A stretch of 64,000 bases of DNA from Paenibacillaceae bacterium (lineage in GTDB: Bacteria > Bacillota > Bacilli > Paenibacillales > NBRC-103111): assembly GCA_029256185.1 (NCBI GenBank), contig JAQSYI010000019.1, positions 57,699 to 121,698 of the forward strand. The letters run 5' to 3'. The translations under genes were made by a program, and so were the position numbers. Numbering within the stretch: position 1 is the stretch's first letter; each line of letters opens with the position of its first letter. A model generated the notes under the pieces. The model was given only the letters and a program-made list of their open reading frames with translations, did no database searches and was not told the origin of the DNA. Shown one piece after another: positions 57,682 through 64,000 of this stretch.

Positions 57682-59625
57682 TCAGCTGTTCTTGCGGCTT
57701 GATTTCAGCAGAGTGTAGACGTAATGGCAGAATTCCCCTGTGGTTACAACGCCGCGGCTGCCGTCTGCTGCGGGCTCAACGGCGGGAAGGACAGCGTCCA
57801 ACTGTGTGTTCACAGTTCGCAGCCAACGGCTCAGCATATTTCTGGTCAGCAGCGGGTGCTCCTTCCAATATTCCGCCGGCGCCGGTTCGCTGGTTGGCAG
57901 ACGGGGGCCCATATCTGTGCCCACCGGAAGGATGCTGTCCGAAGCCGGCAACGCCGGAATTCTGCGTCCGCCGGGCAGCAGCCGGGCAAGCGCCAGGATG
58001 GCCGATGCGGTGGCGGCAGGCAGCGGAGTGTGCGGGTGGGCCTTATAATCGGTAAACACGCCCTTGGTGCCGAAGTATTGGATCGCTTTTCCTTCGGCTG
58101 TAAGCGGATCGATATCCTCAAAGAAGCTGATCATCTGATTCTGGTCCAGCAATTCGTCCTGAAGCAAATCAATGGGAAGCCTGCGCTCGGCGAGACCCGA
58201 AGTGATGCTCATGTCTGCCGCAACTCCCGCAGCGAAGCCAAGCTGCATCCAGCAAGGCTCCATCCGGATGGTCCCCAGGCCCATATGGGTGGCTGAGACG
58301 GCTACAGGCACCAGCAGTCCGTCAACTTGCTGGGGGACCATCACACCATAAGGAACCTGATAGATTTCCGTGATCCAGCCCAGTCCCAGGAACCCCTCCA
58401 GCGCCACATTATGCCCCTCCGGCTCCCGCTTGCGCGTGGCATGGGAATCGATGGCATAAGAGCCCACTACCACACTGTCAGCATGTACGGGCGTTCTGTT
58501 GAGGCCCGGCGCCAGTCTGGCATCGTTCTCCGTGAATACATATTCTCCCAGAATCCGCCTGCCTTCCCGCACGTAGATTTGGGGAGGAAAGTAGCCGTTA
58601 TCCACGAATTCATCGGCAGCATACCCATATCTGCGGGCATCCTCCGAAAAAGCGGCAGGAAGCTCCTCATCATTCTGCAGAAACCACAGGAGGCCTTGAA
58701 GATAGTGCTTATGACGGATGCGGATGCGTTCCCGGGCAGCTTCATCCCCCTCCAGATAACCGCTGTTTTCCTCAGGCAGATCACTTGAGCACATGCAGTA
58801 ATGATGATTATTGGAATCCGTCTTGCCGTTGGGGACCGGCAGAATGTTAAGCACATCGCGTATGGACTTGACCCGGCCTGCAGCCACATCATCCAGCAGA
58901 CTGGTATAGTCCTCCCGGATATAGACGGCAGGCTTGTACACGGCTGCCCGGTTCTCCGGAACATCCGTGAGACACAGCCGGTAATTGTACGCCTGGATTC
59001 GCGCATCGCCCTCTCCAGTGCTTCCCGGGAAAACCTCCTTCGACTTATCAAAATTCATATAAAGCTTGCCGGCATATTCCTCGTTCCATTCATCCCGTGA
59101 TTCCCGGCCGGTTGCGTAAGGCACCCCGGCTGCTGCCGCCAGATCGCCCTCGTACGTACCGTCGATAAAGGCTGCCGCTGTCCAGCCGCAGCGCTCCTTG
59201 TCTGGTGCTGAGATGACGCTGATTGCTGCCAGCCGGCCGTTGACAACTTCTGCCGACTGCAGTTGCTGACCGCAGATAACGGTGAGGAGAGGCTCTCCCG
59301 CCAGCATCTCACGAAACAGCTTAAGGGCAACGGAAGGCTCGAAGAACATGCCTTTTTTGCAGTCCGTCACCTGTGGGGAACCGGCGCCGTAATGCTCTGT
59401 ATAATAACCCAGCACCTTAGCCATAAATTCCTGATAGATAGCTCCTGAGGCTTCCGGCCAATTAATATCCGTCCGGCCCAATCCGCTTGTCATCAGCCCT
59501 CCGATATGTCCGGTCGGCTCCAGCAGAACCGTCTGTCTGCCCCTTCTCGCCGCGGCGATAGCTGCCCCTATTCCTCCAGGTGTGGAACCGTATACCAATA
59601 CCTCGCAATGTTTGTTCATGTCCAT
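57682..59625 (-). CDS. FAD-dependent oxidoreductase
   Basis: A 647-residue flavoprotein of the FAD_oxidored family. Its N-terminus has the dinucleotide motif VLVYGSTPGGIGAAIAAAR and LLEPTGHIGGLMTSGLG; family stretches AFIDGTYEGDLAAAAGVPYA and GWITEIYQVPYGVMVP follow. No signal peptide is seen. Relatives are often encoded near sugar or glycan genes. The divergent AraC-type gene 190 nt away is the likely regulator. The substrate is unknown. Near its stop is the only stretch of the region read on the minus strand. Confidence 0.85.
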   Translation of the reverse strand: MDMNKHCEVLVYGSTPGGIGAAIAAARRGRQTVLLEPTGHIGGLMTSGLGRTDINWPEASGAIYQEFMAKVLGYYTEHYGAGSPQVTDCKKGMFFEPSVALKLFREMLAGEPLLTVICGQQLQSAEVVNGRLAAISVISAPDKERCGWTAAAFIDGTYEGDLAAAAGVPYATGRESRDEWNEEYAGKLYMNFDKSKEVFPGSTGEGDARIQAYNYRLCLTDVPENRAAVYKPAVYIREDYTSLLDDVAAGRVKSIRDVLNILPVPNGKTDSNNHHYCMCSSDLPEENSGYLEGDEAARERIRIRHKHYLQGLLWFLQNDEELPAAFSEDARRYGYAADEFVDNGYFPPQIYVREGRRILGEYVFTENDARLAPGLNRTPVHADSVVVGSYAIDSHATRKREPEGHNVALEGFLGLGWITEIYQVPYGVMVPQQVDGLLVPVAVSATHMGLGTIRMEPCWMQLGFAAGVAADMSITSGLAERRLPIDLLQDELLDQNQMISFFEDIDPLTAEGKAIQYFGTKGVFTDYKAHPHTPLPAATASAILALARLLPGGRRIPALPASDSILPVGTDMGPRLPTSEPAPAEYWKEHPLLTRNMLSRWLRTVNTQLDAVLPAVEPAADGSRGVVTTGEFCHYVYTLLKSSRKNS

Positions 59626-59817
59626 ATGCTCCTTTTGCTAACCGGCTAAGGCCATTATAAGACGGGCAAGGGGAGACCGCCATGCAGAAAAATAATGGAT
59701 TGATGCACTTTTTTTCACCATATGGACGTCTGTTTTGGTATGATGGGTTCAGGGGCAAGCCTGTCTTCCGCCACGAAGGAAACAGTATGCTTTGCCGGCA
59801 CGGGGAGGTCAACCCAA

Positions 59818-60615
59818 ATGGAATATCCGCTTCGCATCGTTTCTTACGGCTATTCCGAGCATAAAAGCCAATTTGTGTATCCGTCAGGTGTTCACGAGCG
59901 GGCTTGGGTCATGTTTGTGCTGGAGGAGGGAAGCTTCCGCTTTTCCATCGACGGGGTTGAAGCGGTGGCCGCTCCGGGGGATGTGGTGCTTGGCCCCCCG
60001 GGCAAGGTGCTGTTCAGAGAGGCGATCTCTGTGATGAATATTCACTATATGATCTTCTCCCCTTCGGCGGGGGAGGGTGCAGGGGGGATGCTGGATTGGG
60101 TGAGGACGAAGCGGAATTTTAAGCTGGCCATCTCGGATAAGCCGCGGCTGTTCTCGTCTCTGCAGCTTATGAAGCCTTCATCGGACCGGCAGGACCAGGC
60201 CCATATGCTTGTAGGCACCCATTATTTAAACGATATATGGATCATGCTGATGCACGAATTTTCAAGGCAGTCTTCCCCGACGCAAGTCATTCCTGATGAA
60301 CGGATGCTCCTGGCTCAAAGCCGGCTTAAGGAGCATGCAGACCAGCCGTTGCGGCTCGGGGAGCTGGCGGCAGAGCTTGGCGTGAGCCCGGTTGACTTCA
60401 CACGCAGGTTCAAAGCCTGCTTCGGTCAATCCCCCAAGGAATACTTGACCATGGTAAAATTGGAGAGAGCCAAATCCCTCTTGTCCAACACCAACTATAC
60501 CATGGAACATATTGCGTCGTTGTGCGGGTACGAGAGCGGCTATTATTTCAGCAGAATCTTCCAGAAGCACGCGAAAATCAGGCCCTCCGTCTATCGTAAG
60601 ATCTATAGCCTGTGA
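59818..60615 (+). CDS. AraC-family transcriptional regulator
   Basis: A 265-residue regulator with an N-terminal cupin-like sensor (SFRFSIDGVEAVAAPGDVVL) and the C-terminal double helix-turn-helix: LRLGELAAELGVSPVDFTRRFK, YTMEHIASLCGYESGYYFSRIF and RPSVYRKIY. ATG 59818 follows GGGGAGG by 9 nt; a longer frame from 59722 is less likely. It is divergent from the FAD oxidoreductase and probably controls it in response to a sugar-type ligand. Confidence 0.9.
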   Translation: MEYPLRIVSYGYSEHKSQFVYPSGVHERAWVMFVLEEGSFRFSIDGVEAVAAPGDVVLGPPGKVLFREAISVMNIHYMIFSPSAGEGAGGMLDWVRTKRNFKLAISDKPRLFSSLQLMKPSSDRQDQAHMLVGTHYLNDIWIMLMHEFSRQSSPTQVIPDERMLLAQSRLKEHADQPLRLGELAAELGVSPVDFTRRFKACFGQSPKEYLTMVKLERAKSLLSNTNYTMEHIASLCGYESGYYFSRIFQKHAKIRPSVYRKIYSL

Positions 60616-60689
60616 TACCGGGGATGAACGCCTATCGGCGTCCTTTGCCGCCGTGCGTTTGTCAAGAGGCCGCCCCGCCCCGCTTACTC

Positions 60690-60710
60690 TAACGGAAATT
60701 TTTTCCGTTA
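60690..60710 (-). repeat. Solo copy of the element B palindrome
   Basis: TAACGGAAA-TTT-TTTCCGTTA is the same 21-nt palindrome as at 50239. The adjacent CCGCCCCGCTTACTC is the inverse of the right flank of element B at 50433-50450, so this is an inverted, truncated end of that element. It lies just after the AraC gene. Confidence 0.75.
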
Positions 60711-60763
60711 AGCTCGTCCCATGCATCAGTGGCGCCGAAGAGCGGCATGTAAGTCTGATATGC

Positions 60764-60791
60764 TAAAAAACAGCAGCAGACCCAAGGTCCG
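60764..60791 (-). terminator. Intrinsic terminator of the 99-residue minus-strand gene
   Basis: Read on the minus strand, AACAGCAGC pairs with GCTGCTGTT and runs into TTTTTAG. Confidence 0.8.
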
Positions 60792-60820
60792 CTGCTGTTA
60801 TGGGGATAGGTAAACACCTA

Positions 60821-61120
60821 TCAGATCCCGTAGTGCTCGTAATGCTTCATTTCTTCTTTGCTCAGGAGGGTCCATTCTGCATGCAGCGCGGAATCGCTTT
60901 CAATCTCATAGTCCAAAGAAGCAGCAATCATGCCGGCGATCCCTCTGGCGGATAAATTGCTGTCCGTAATTTGTCCCTCTATATTGCCATTATGAGAAAG
61001 CGCATTCGTAATGGTGCAGGATACATTGTTCTTCAGGAAATCGAGCAGTTGTGCTGCCAATTCTTCGGGAGGGCGAACAGAAAACTGGTTTTCTCTACCT
61101 TGATTAACTGTAATGGCCAT
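60821..61120 (-). CDS. 99-residue protein of unknown function
   Basis: I do not recognise this small soluble protein. It reads AITVNQGRENQFSVRPPEEL and then FLKNNVSCTITNALSHNG, mixed beta and helix, and ends KHYEHYGI. The minus-strand ATG has TAGGAGG at 8 nt and a strong terminator follows, so it is a real single gene. Neighbours give no clue to its job. Confidence 0.65.
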   Translation of the reverse strand: MAITVNQGRENQFSVRPPEELAAQLLDFLKNNVSCTITNALSHNGNIEGQITDSNLSARGIAGMIAASLDYEIESDSALHAEWTLLSKEEMKHYEHYGI

Positions 61121-61446
61121 TTGAGAAACCTCCTAATAAAATGGATTCACATAAGATATTCCACAGTTCCGCGGGAAACCCTTGTGGCAAAAAGGGGGAA
61201 ATCGTGACTGTTTTATGTCCCTTTTTTCCATTTTTTCAGACTGTAGTTGATCAGTTCGGAGGTCGATTTCCTCTGTAATAGTACAGGAATAACAATTCAT
61301 GGCTGTCCCTGAACTGTTGCTGCCCATGTCTTTGGATAATTGCTTGTATGGGAGGAAAGCCAGATCTGATGTCGAATTTGTTCTATGGAAAAAAAGAGGG
61401 GGGCCTGTCTGCGGCCTCTAAGCTGCATTGAACCGGAGGGATGGGT
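61121..61446. other. Intergenic stretch without a supportable gene
   Basis: Between the divergent 99-residue gene and the next plus-strand gene there is only AT-rich promoter-like DNA and a small GAGG-TCGATTT-CCTC inverted repeat near 61258. No gene, tRNA or clear repeat is visible. Confidence 0.4.
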
Positions 61447-61815
61447 ATGATCATCATCGGTGCGATAGTATTCATGATTGGTACGCTTATTTTATTGGTT
61501 TTGTTAGGGCCCGTTGGCCTTATTATTGTATCGGGCTGTTGGATTGGTCTGCTGCTGAAGCTGTATGCCCAGAACAAGCGAATCCATGAGGATCTGCAGA
61601 AGATCAAAGCCCAATTGGGGATTGAGGACCCGGATGATGCGGCGAATTTCAATATGTCTGACGAGGCAATCGAAGAGGTGCTTCTTACCGAAATGGATGA
61701 TGCCGAGGAAGAGCAGCCGCGTGAGAGAACGGAAGCGGATAAGGAAATTGAAAAGGAACTATTGGTGTTCCTTGAACAGAATGAAAAGGAGGGGCAAAAT
61801 CCTGGAAAAGCATGA
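61447..61815 (+). CDS. Small membrane protein with acidic tail
   Basis: A 122-residue protein of unknown function. Residues about 2-37 hold one or two membrane segments (IIIGAIVFMIGTLILLVLLG, then VGLIIVSGCWIGLLL). The rest is an acidic cytoplasmic coiled-coil-like tail rich in Glu (MDDAEEEQPRERTEADKEIE). ATG 61447 is 6 nt after GGAGGG. It overlaps the next gene by about 14 nt, so they are co-translated. Confidence 0.65.
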   Translation: MIIIGAIVFMIGTLILLVLLGPVGLIIVSGCWIGLLLKLYAQNKRIHEDLQKIKAQLGIEDPDDAANFNMSDEAIEEVLLTEMDDAEEEQPRERTEADKEIEKELLVFLEQNEKEGQNPGKA

Positions 61816-62455
61816 GGGGCAAGGGAGAAGCAAGCGGCGGCATCCTGTTTTTGAGGCTTTGACCGGTCAGATGCGTTTTACAGGCGAGTTGAAGGATGAT
61901 GTTCATCTGTTTCTTGTGGAAAATGGCTGTCCCAAAACGGCGGAGCATTGCTTGGAGGTTGGGGCAGAAGCAAGAAGGCTTGCACTCCTCTTCGGTACAG
62001 ACCCTGAGGCTTGTGAAACAGCGGGCTGGCTGCATGATATCAGTGCGGTTATTCCCAATCATCAGCGGATTGAGGCGTCCAGGCTGTTGGGAATTGAAGT
62101 GCTGCCGGAAGAAGAGCAATTCCCCATGATCATCCACCAGAAGCTGTCCAAGGTGATGGCCGGGGAGATTTTTCAAGTCGACAATATAGAGATTCTTAAT
62201 GCGGTGGGTTGTCATACGACCTTGCGGGCTCAAGCTACGCTGCTTGACCAGATATTGTTCGTTGCCGACAAGCTTGCCTGGGATCAGCCGGGCATTCCGC
62301 CATACATGGATCTCTTAAATGAAGCACTGGGCAAGTCCGCCGCCCATGCGGCCTTCGCTTACATCAATTACTTGTGGCAGCGCAAAGAAACACTGAGGGT
62401 GATTCATCCCTGGCTCGGAGAAGCTTACGAAGAGCTCCAGGAAAAATTACAATAG
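61802..62455 (+). CDS. HD-domain phosphohydrolase, YqeK-like, possible CTG start
   Basis: An HD-superfamily protein of about 217 residues. The metal ligands run EHCLEVG, WLHDIS, MIIHQKL, VGCHTTL and FVADKLA, in the order and spacing of YqeK, a diadenosine tetraphosphate hydrolase. No ATG, GTG or TTG lies at a proper distance from the strong AAAGGAGGGG at 61784-61794; CTG 61802 does. The next in-frame starts are TTG 61859 and ATG 61871, without good ribosome sites. The start is thus open. Confidence 0.72.
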   Translation: MEKHEGQGRSKRRHPVFEALTGQMRFTGELKDDVHLFLVENGCPKTAEHCLEVGAEARRLALLFGTDPEACETAGWLHDISAVIPNHQRIEASRLLGIEVLPEEEQFPMIIHQKLSKVMAGEIFQVDNIEILNAVGCHTTLRAQATLLDQILFVADKLAWDQPGIPPYMDLLNEALGKSAAHAAFAYINYLWQRKETLRVIHPWLGEAYEELQEKLQ

Positions 62456-62468
62456 TAAAAAATAGCCA

Positions 62469-62539
62469 ATGCTTACGAAGTGAGTTTTTTCGCTATAACC
62501 GCTTCGCTGGGTAACATGTACTCAAAAACTTTTAGGAGG
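62469..62539 (+). repeat. Leader element related to the one before plsY
   Basis: This 71-nt stretch begins ATGCTTACGAAG and ends TTTTAGGAGG, as does the plsY leader at 366-437 (72 nt). The middle differs. The last bases are the Shine-Dalgarno of the next gene. A mobile or amplified leader cassette is the simplest reading. Confidence 0.6.
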
Positions 62540-62546
62540 CAGTCCA

Positions 62547-63251
62547 GTGAGCATACATAAACAATCCATTATTCTGAAGGCGGATGATCTGGTTCACGAC
62601 CAGAATGGACTCCTGTCCGCCAATTGGAGCCGGTTCCTGACTTATTTGGAGCGGTATGGCCTGAAGGCCGGACTGGGAGTCATCGGGCAATCCCTGGATA
62701 AGGGGTCTGACGGCTTCGCGGAGCAGATCCGCCGGTTGCAGGAGGAAGAAGGGCATGAGCTGTGGAATCATGGGTATGATCATCAGCTTAACGGGGTGGA
62801 TGAGCAGGGGAACCGCTATTGCGAATTTCAGCATACATCTTATGAATATCAGCTTGACCATCTTCTGCGGACCCAGCGTCTTGCCAGAGAGAGATTGGGG
62901 CTTACGCTGCGCACCTTTGGCGCTCCCGGAAATTCTATTGACGCAGGCACTGTGGATGCGCTTCAGGCGGTTCCCGAGATAGAGGTGTGGCTGTTCGGAC
63001 AGCCGTCTAGCAAGTTTGTGCTGGAGCGGGTCGTCAATGCGGAGCATCCCGTAATCCGGCCCAACTTTGCGGCATTCCGGGAGCAGTATACGCCGGATCG
63101 GGAATATTTAGTGCTGCAGCTTCACCCCAATTCCTGGAATGAAGGGGATTTTGACCAGTTCACACGGATTATCGACTACCTGCTGCTCAAGCCGACAGAG
63201 TTTGTAACGCCGTATGCGTATTATCTGAAATATAAGGAAAGGAAAGCATAA
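62547..63251 (+). CDS. Polysaccharide deacetylase-like protein
   Basis: A 234-residue cytoplasmic protein resembling the NodB/DUF2334 deacetylase fold: LKADDLVHDQNG (metal aspartate), ELWNHGYDHQ (histidines), FGAPGNSIDAGTVDAL and VLQLHPNSW. No signal peptide is present, so its substrate is not cell-wall polymer. The GTG start follows TAGGAGG in the leader element. The substrate is unknown. Confidence 0.75.
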   Translation: MSIHKQSIILKADDLVHDQNGLLSANWSRFLTYLERYGLKAGLGVIGQSLDKGSDGFAEQIRRLQEEEGHELWNHGYDHQLNGVDEQGNRYCEFQHTSYEYQLDHLLRTQRLARERLGLTLRTFGAPGNSIDAGTVDALQAVPEIEVWLFGQPSSKFVLERVVNAEHPVIRPNFAAFREQYTPDREYLVLQLHPNSWNEGDFDQFTRIIDYLLLKPTEFVTPYAYYLKYKERKA

Positions 63252-63290
63252 TTCCCATGTAGAGAGGAGAAATTCAAGGGAGTGCCGAAA

Positions 63291-63884
63291 ATGGAGGGTG
63301 CCGGAGATTGGAGAACCGGGGAACGCTTTATGGGTTTGGAGTATCTGGCTTCGGGAAACGGGCGGCAGCGGAATGCTTGCCGGGTTCTTCAGGAACTGAG
63401 GCTGTTTGAAGGCCTGCAGGAGTATTCGCCCTTGCTGGTCGGTACTGTCCCCATAGACATCGACATCCCGGGAAGCGATCTGGATGTGATTTGCGAAGTG
63501 TATGATTTCGCCGCATTCCGTGACCGGTTGGAGCGTTTGCTTCAAGAGGCGGGGATATGCAGCCCTTCCATCAGGACAAGCATCGTCGCCGAAGTGCCAA
63601 GGATGGTTTGCTGCTTCCCCTACGGGAACTGGGTGATCGAGATATTCGGGCAGCCGCTCCCGACAGTGGAACAAAACGGATTCCGGCATATGCTTATAGA
63701 AGACCGCATTCTGCAGGCAACGGGAAGTCAGGGGAGAGAGACGGTAAGGAGGCTGAAGGCGGAGGGTCTCAAAACAGAACCCGCATTCGCACAGCTGTTG
63801 AAGCTCGACGGCGATCCCTATGAGGTGCTCTTGTCCCTGTATGATTGGGAGGAACGAGAACTGCTGGCACTCTGCTGGCAGTAG
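63291..63884 (+). CDS. DUF4269 nucleotidyltransferase-like protein
   Basis: A 197-residue protein of the DUF4269 family. The segment LLVGTVPIDIDIPGSDLDVI resembles the nucleotidyltransferase GS...DxD loop, with the acidic residues of IPGSDLDVICE. The rest includes FPYGNWVIEIFGQPLPTVEQ and QLLKLDGDPYEVLL. Substrate and role are unknown. ATG 63291 is 8 nt after AAGGGAG; a GTG at 63282 overlaps that ribosome site. Confidence 0.75.
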   Translation: MEGAGDWRTGERFMGLEYLASGNGRQRNACRVLQELRLFEGLQEYSPLLVGTVPIDIDIPGSDLDVICEVYDFAAFRDRLERLLQEAGICSPSIRTSIVAEVPRMVCCFPYGNWVIEIFGQPLPTVEQNGFRHMLIEDRILQATGSQGRETVRRLKAEGLKTEPAFAQLLKLDGDPYEVLLSLYDWEERELLALCWQ

Positions 63885-63947
63885 AAGAATGAGCAAGGGC
63901 GATTTAACAGCATTCCGAGAGAAGTCCCCTTCCTCTGCAGGGAGGGG

Positions 63948-64000
63948 ATGAATCACGGACAGGTGAAGCCTGGAATCTTATTGCTCTACACGGTGATCAC
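63948..64000 (+). other. Possible start of a gene running off the window
   Basis: An open frame (NHGQVKPGILLLYTVIT) begins at ATG 63948 directly behind GGAGGGG, or at GTG 63963, and is still open at the right edge. The ribosome-site spacing is poor for either start, so it may not be a gene. Confidence 0.25.

Overview
The window is chromosomal DNA of an endospore-forming Firmicute, most likely Paenibacillus or a close relative in the Paenibacillaceae. The evidence is the sporulation genes (spoIVA, a spoVIF-like gene, ypjB), a TRAP protein (mtrB) with a TRAP-type trp leader, bacillithiol genes (bshA, bshB1), Rex, heptaprenyl diphosphate synthase split into two subunits, and a gene order that follows Bacillus subtilis over long stretches. 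Almost all genes are housekeeping, lie on the plus strand and have strong GGAGG-type ribosome binding sites. I saw no phage, transposase, CRISPR array or toxin-antitoxin module.

Layout. 0-6.1 kb: end of der, then plsY, gpsA, spoVIF, a 2Fe-2S ferredoxin, spoIVA and hbs. 6.2-14.4 kb: tRNA-Pro(GGG), mtrB, and a quinone cluster (hepS, menG, a UbiA prenyltransferase, a UbiX protein, mqnA, hepT) followed by ndk and cheR. The mqn-type genes indicate menaquinone synthesis by the futalosine route. 14.7-26.8 kb: the aromatic supra-operon aroC-aroB-aroH-trpEDCFBA-hisC-tyrA. The trp block has its own promoter, a run of NAG triplets (TRAP site) and an intrinsic terminator, so the mtrB product encoded 11 kb upstream probably controls it. 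26.8-28.5 kb: a short, strongly promoted and terminated transcript, then an ECF sigma factor with its membrane anti-sigma factor. 28.6-43.2 kb: an unrecognised 372-aa gene, a gamma-carbonic anhydrase-like gene, an IDEAL-domain gene, ypjA, ypjB, a YitT-family gene, MazG, dapB, mgsA, bshB1, bshA, cca, birA and panBCD, which is the B. subtilis order. The qcrABC genes expected before ypjA are absent. 43.3-49.9 kb: dinG-rex, a DUF47/PhoU-like gene behind a PhoP-box-like sequence, mtaD and tseB (ypmB). 50.0-55.4 kb: a repeat-rich intergenic stretch, a membrane protein paired with a short FtsH-like protease, hbd and ackA. This block sits where aspB is expected between ypmB and asnS. 55.4-64 kb: asnS, dnaD, an FAD oxidoreductase with a divergent AraC regulator, and small or poorly characterised genes.

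The least ordinary material is between genes. Two inverted copies of a roughly 200-bp element each carry four 26-nt palindrome-like units at starts separated by 52, 63 and 52 nt. A second, unrelated element carries four 21-nt palindromes separated by 51, 72 and 51 nt, with a solo inverted copy 10 kb away. Other candidates are a perfect 14-bp hairpin that buries the ypjB ribosome binding site, a 75-nt CU-rich putative small RNA, a multi-stem RNA candidate just after rex, and an ndk leader inverted repeat. All assignments are by eye from sequence; no alignment, folding program or database was used.
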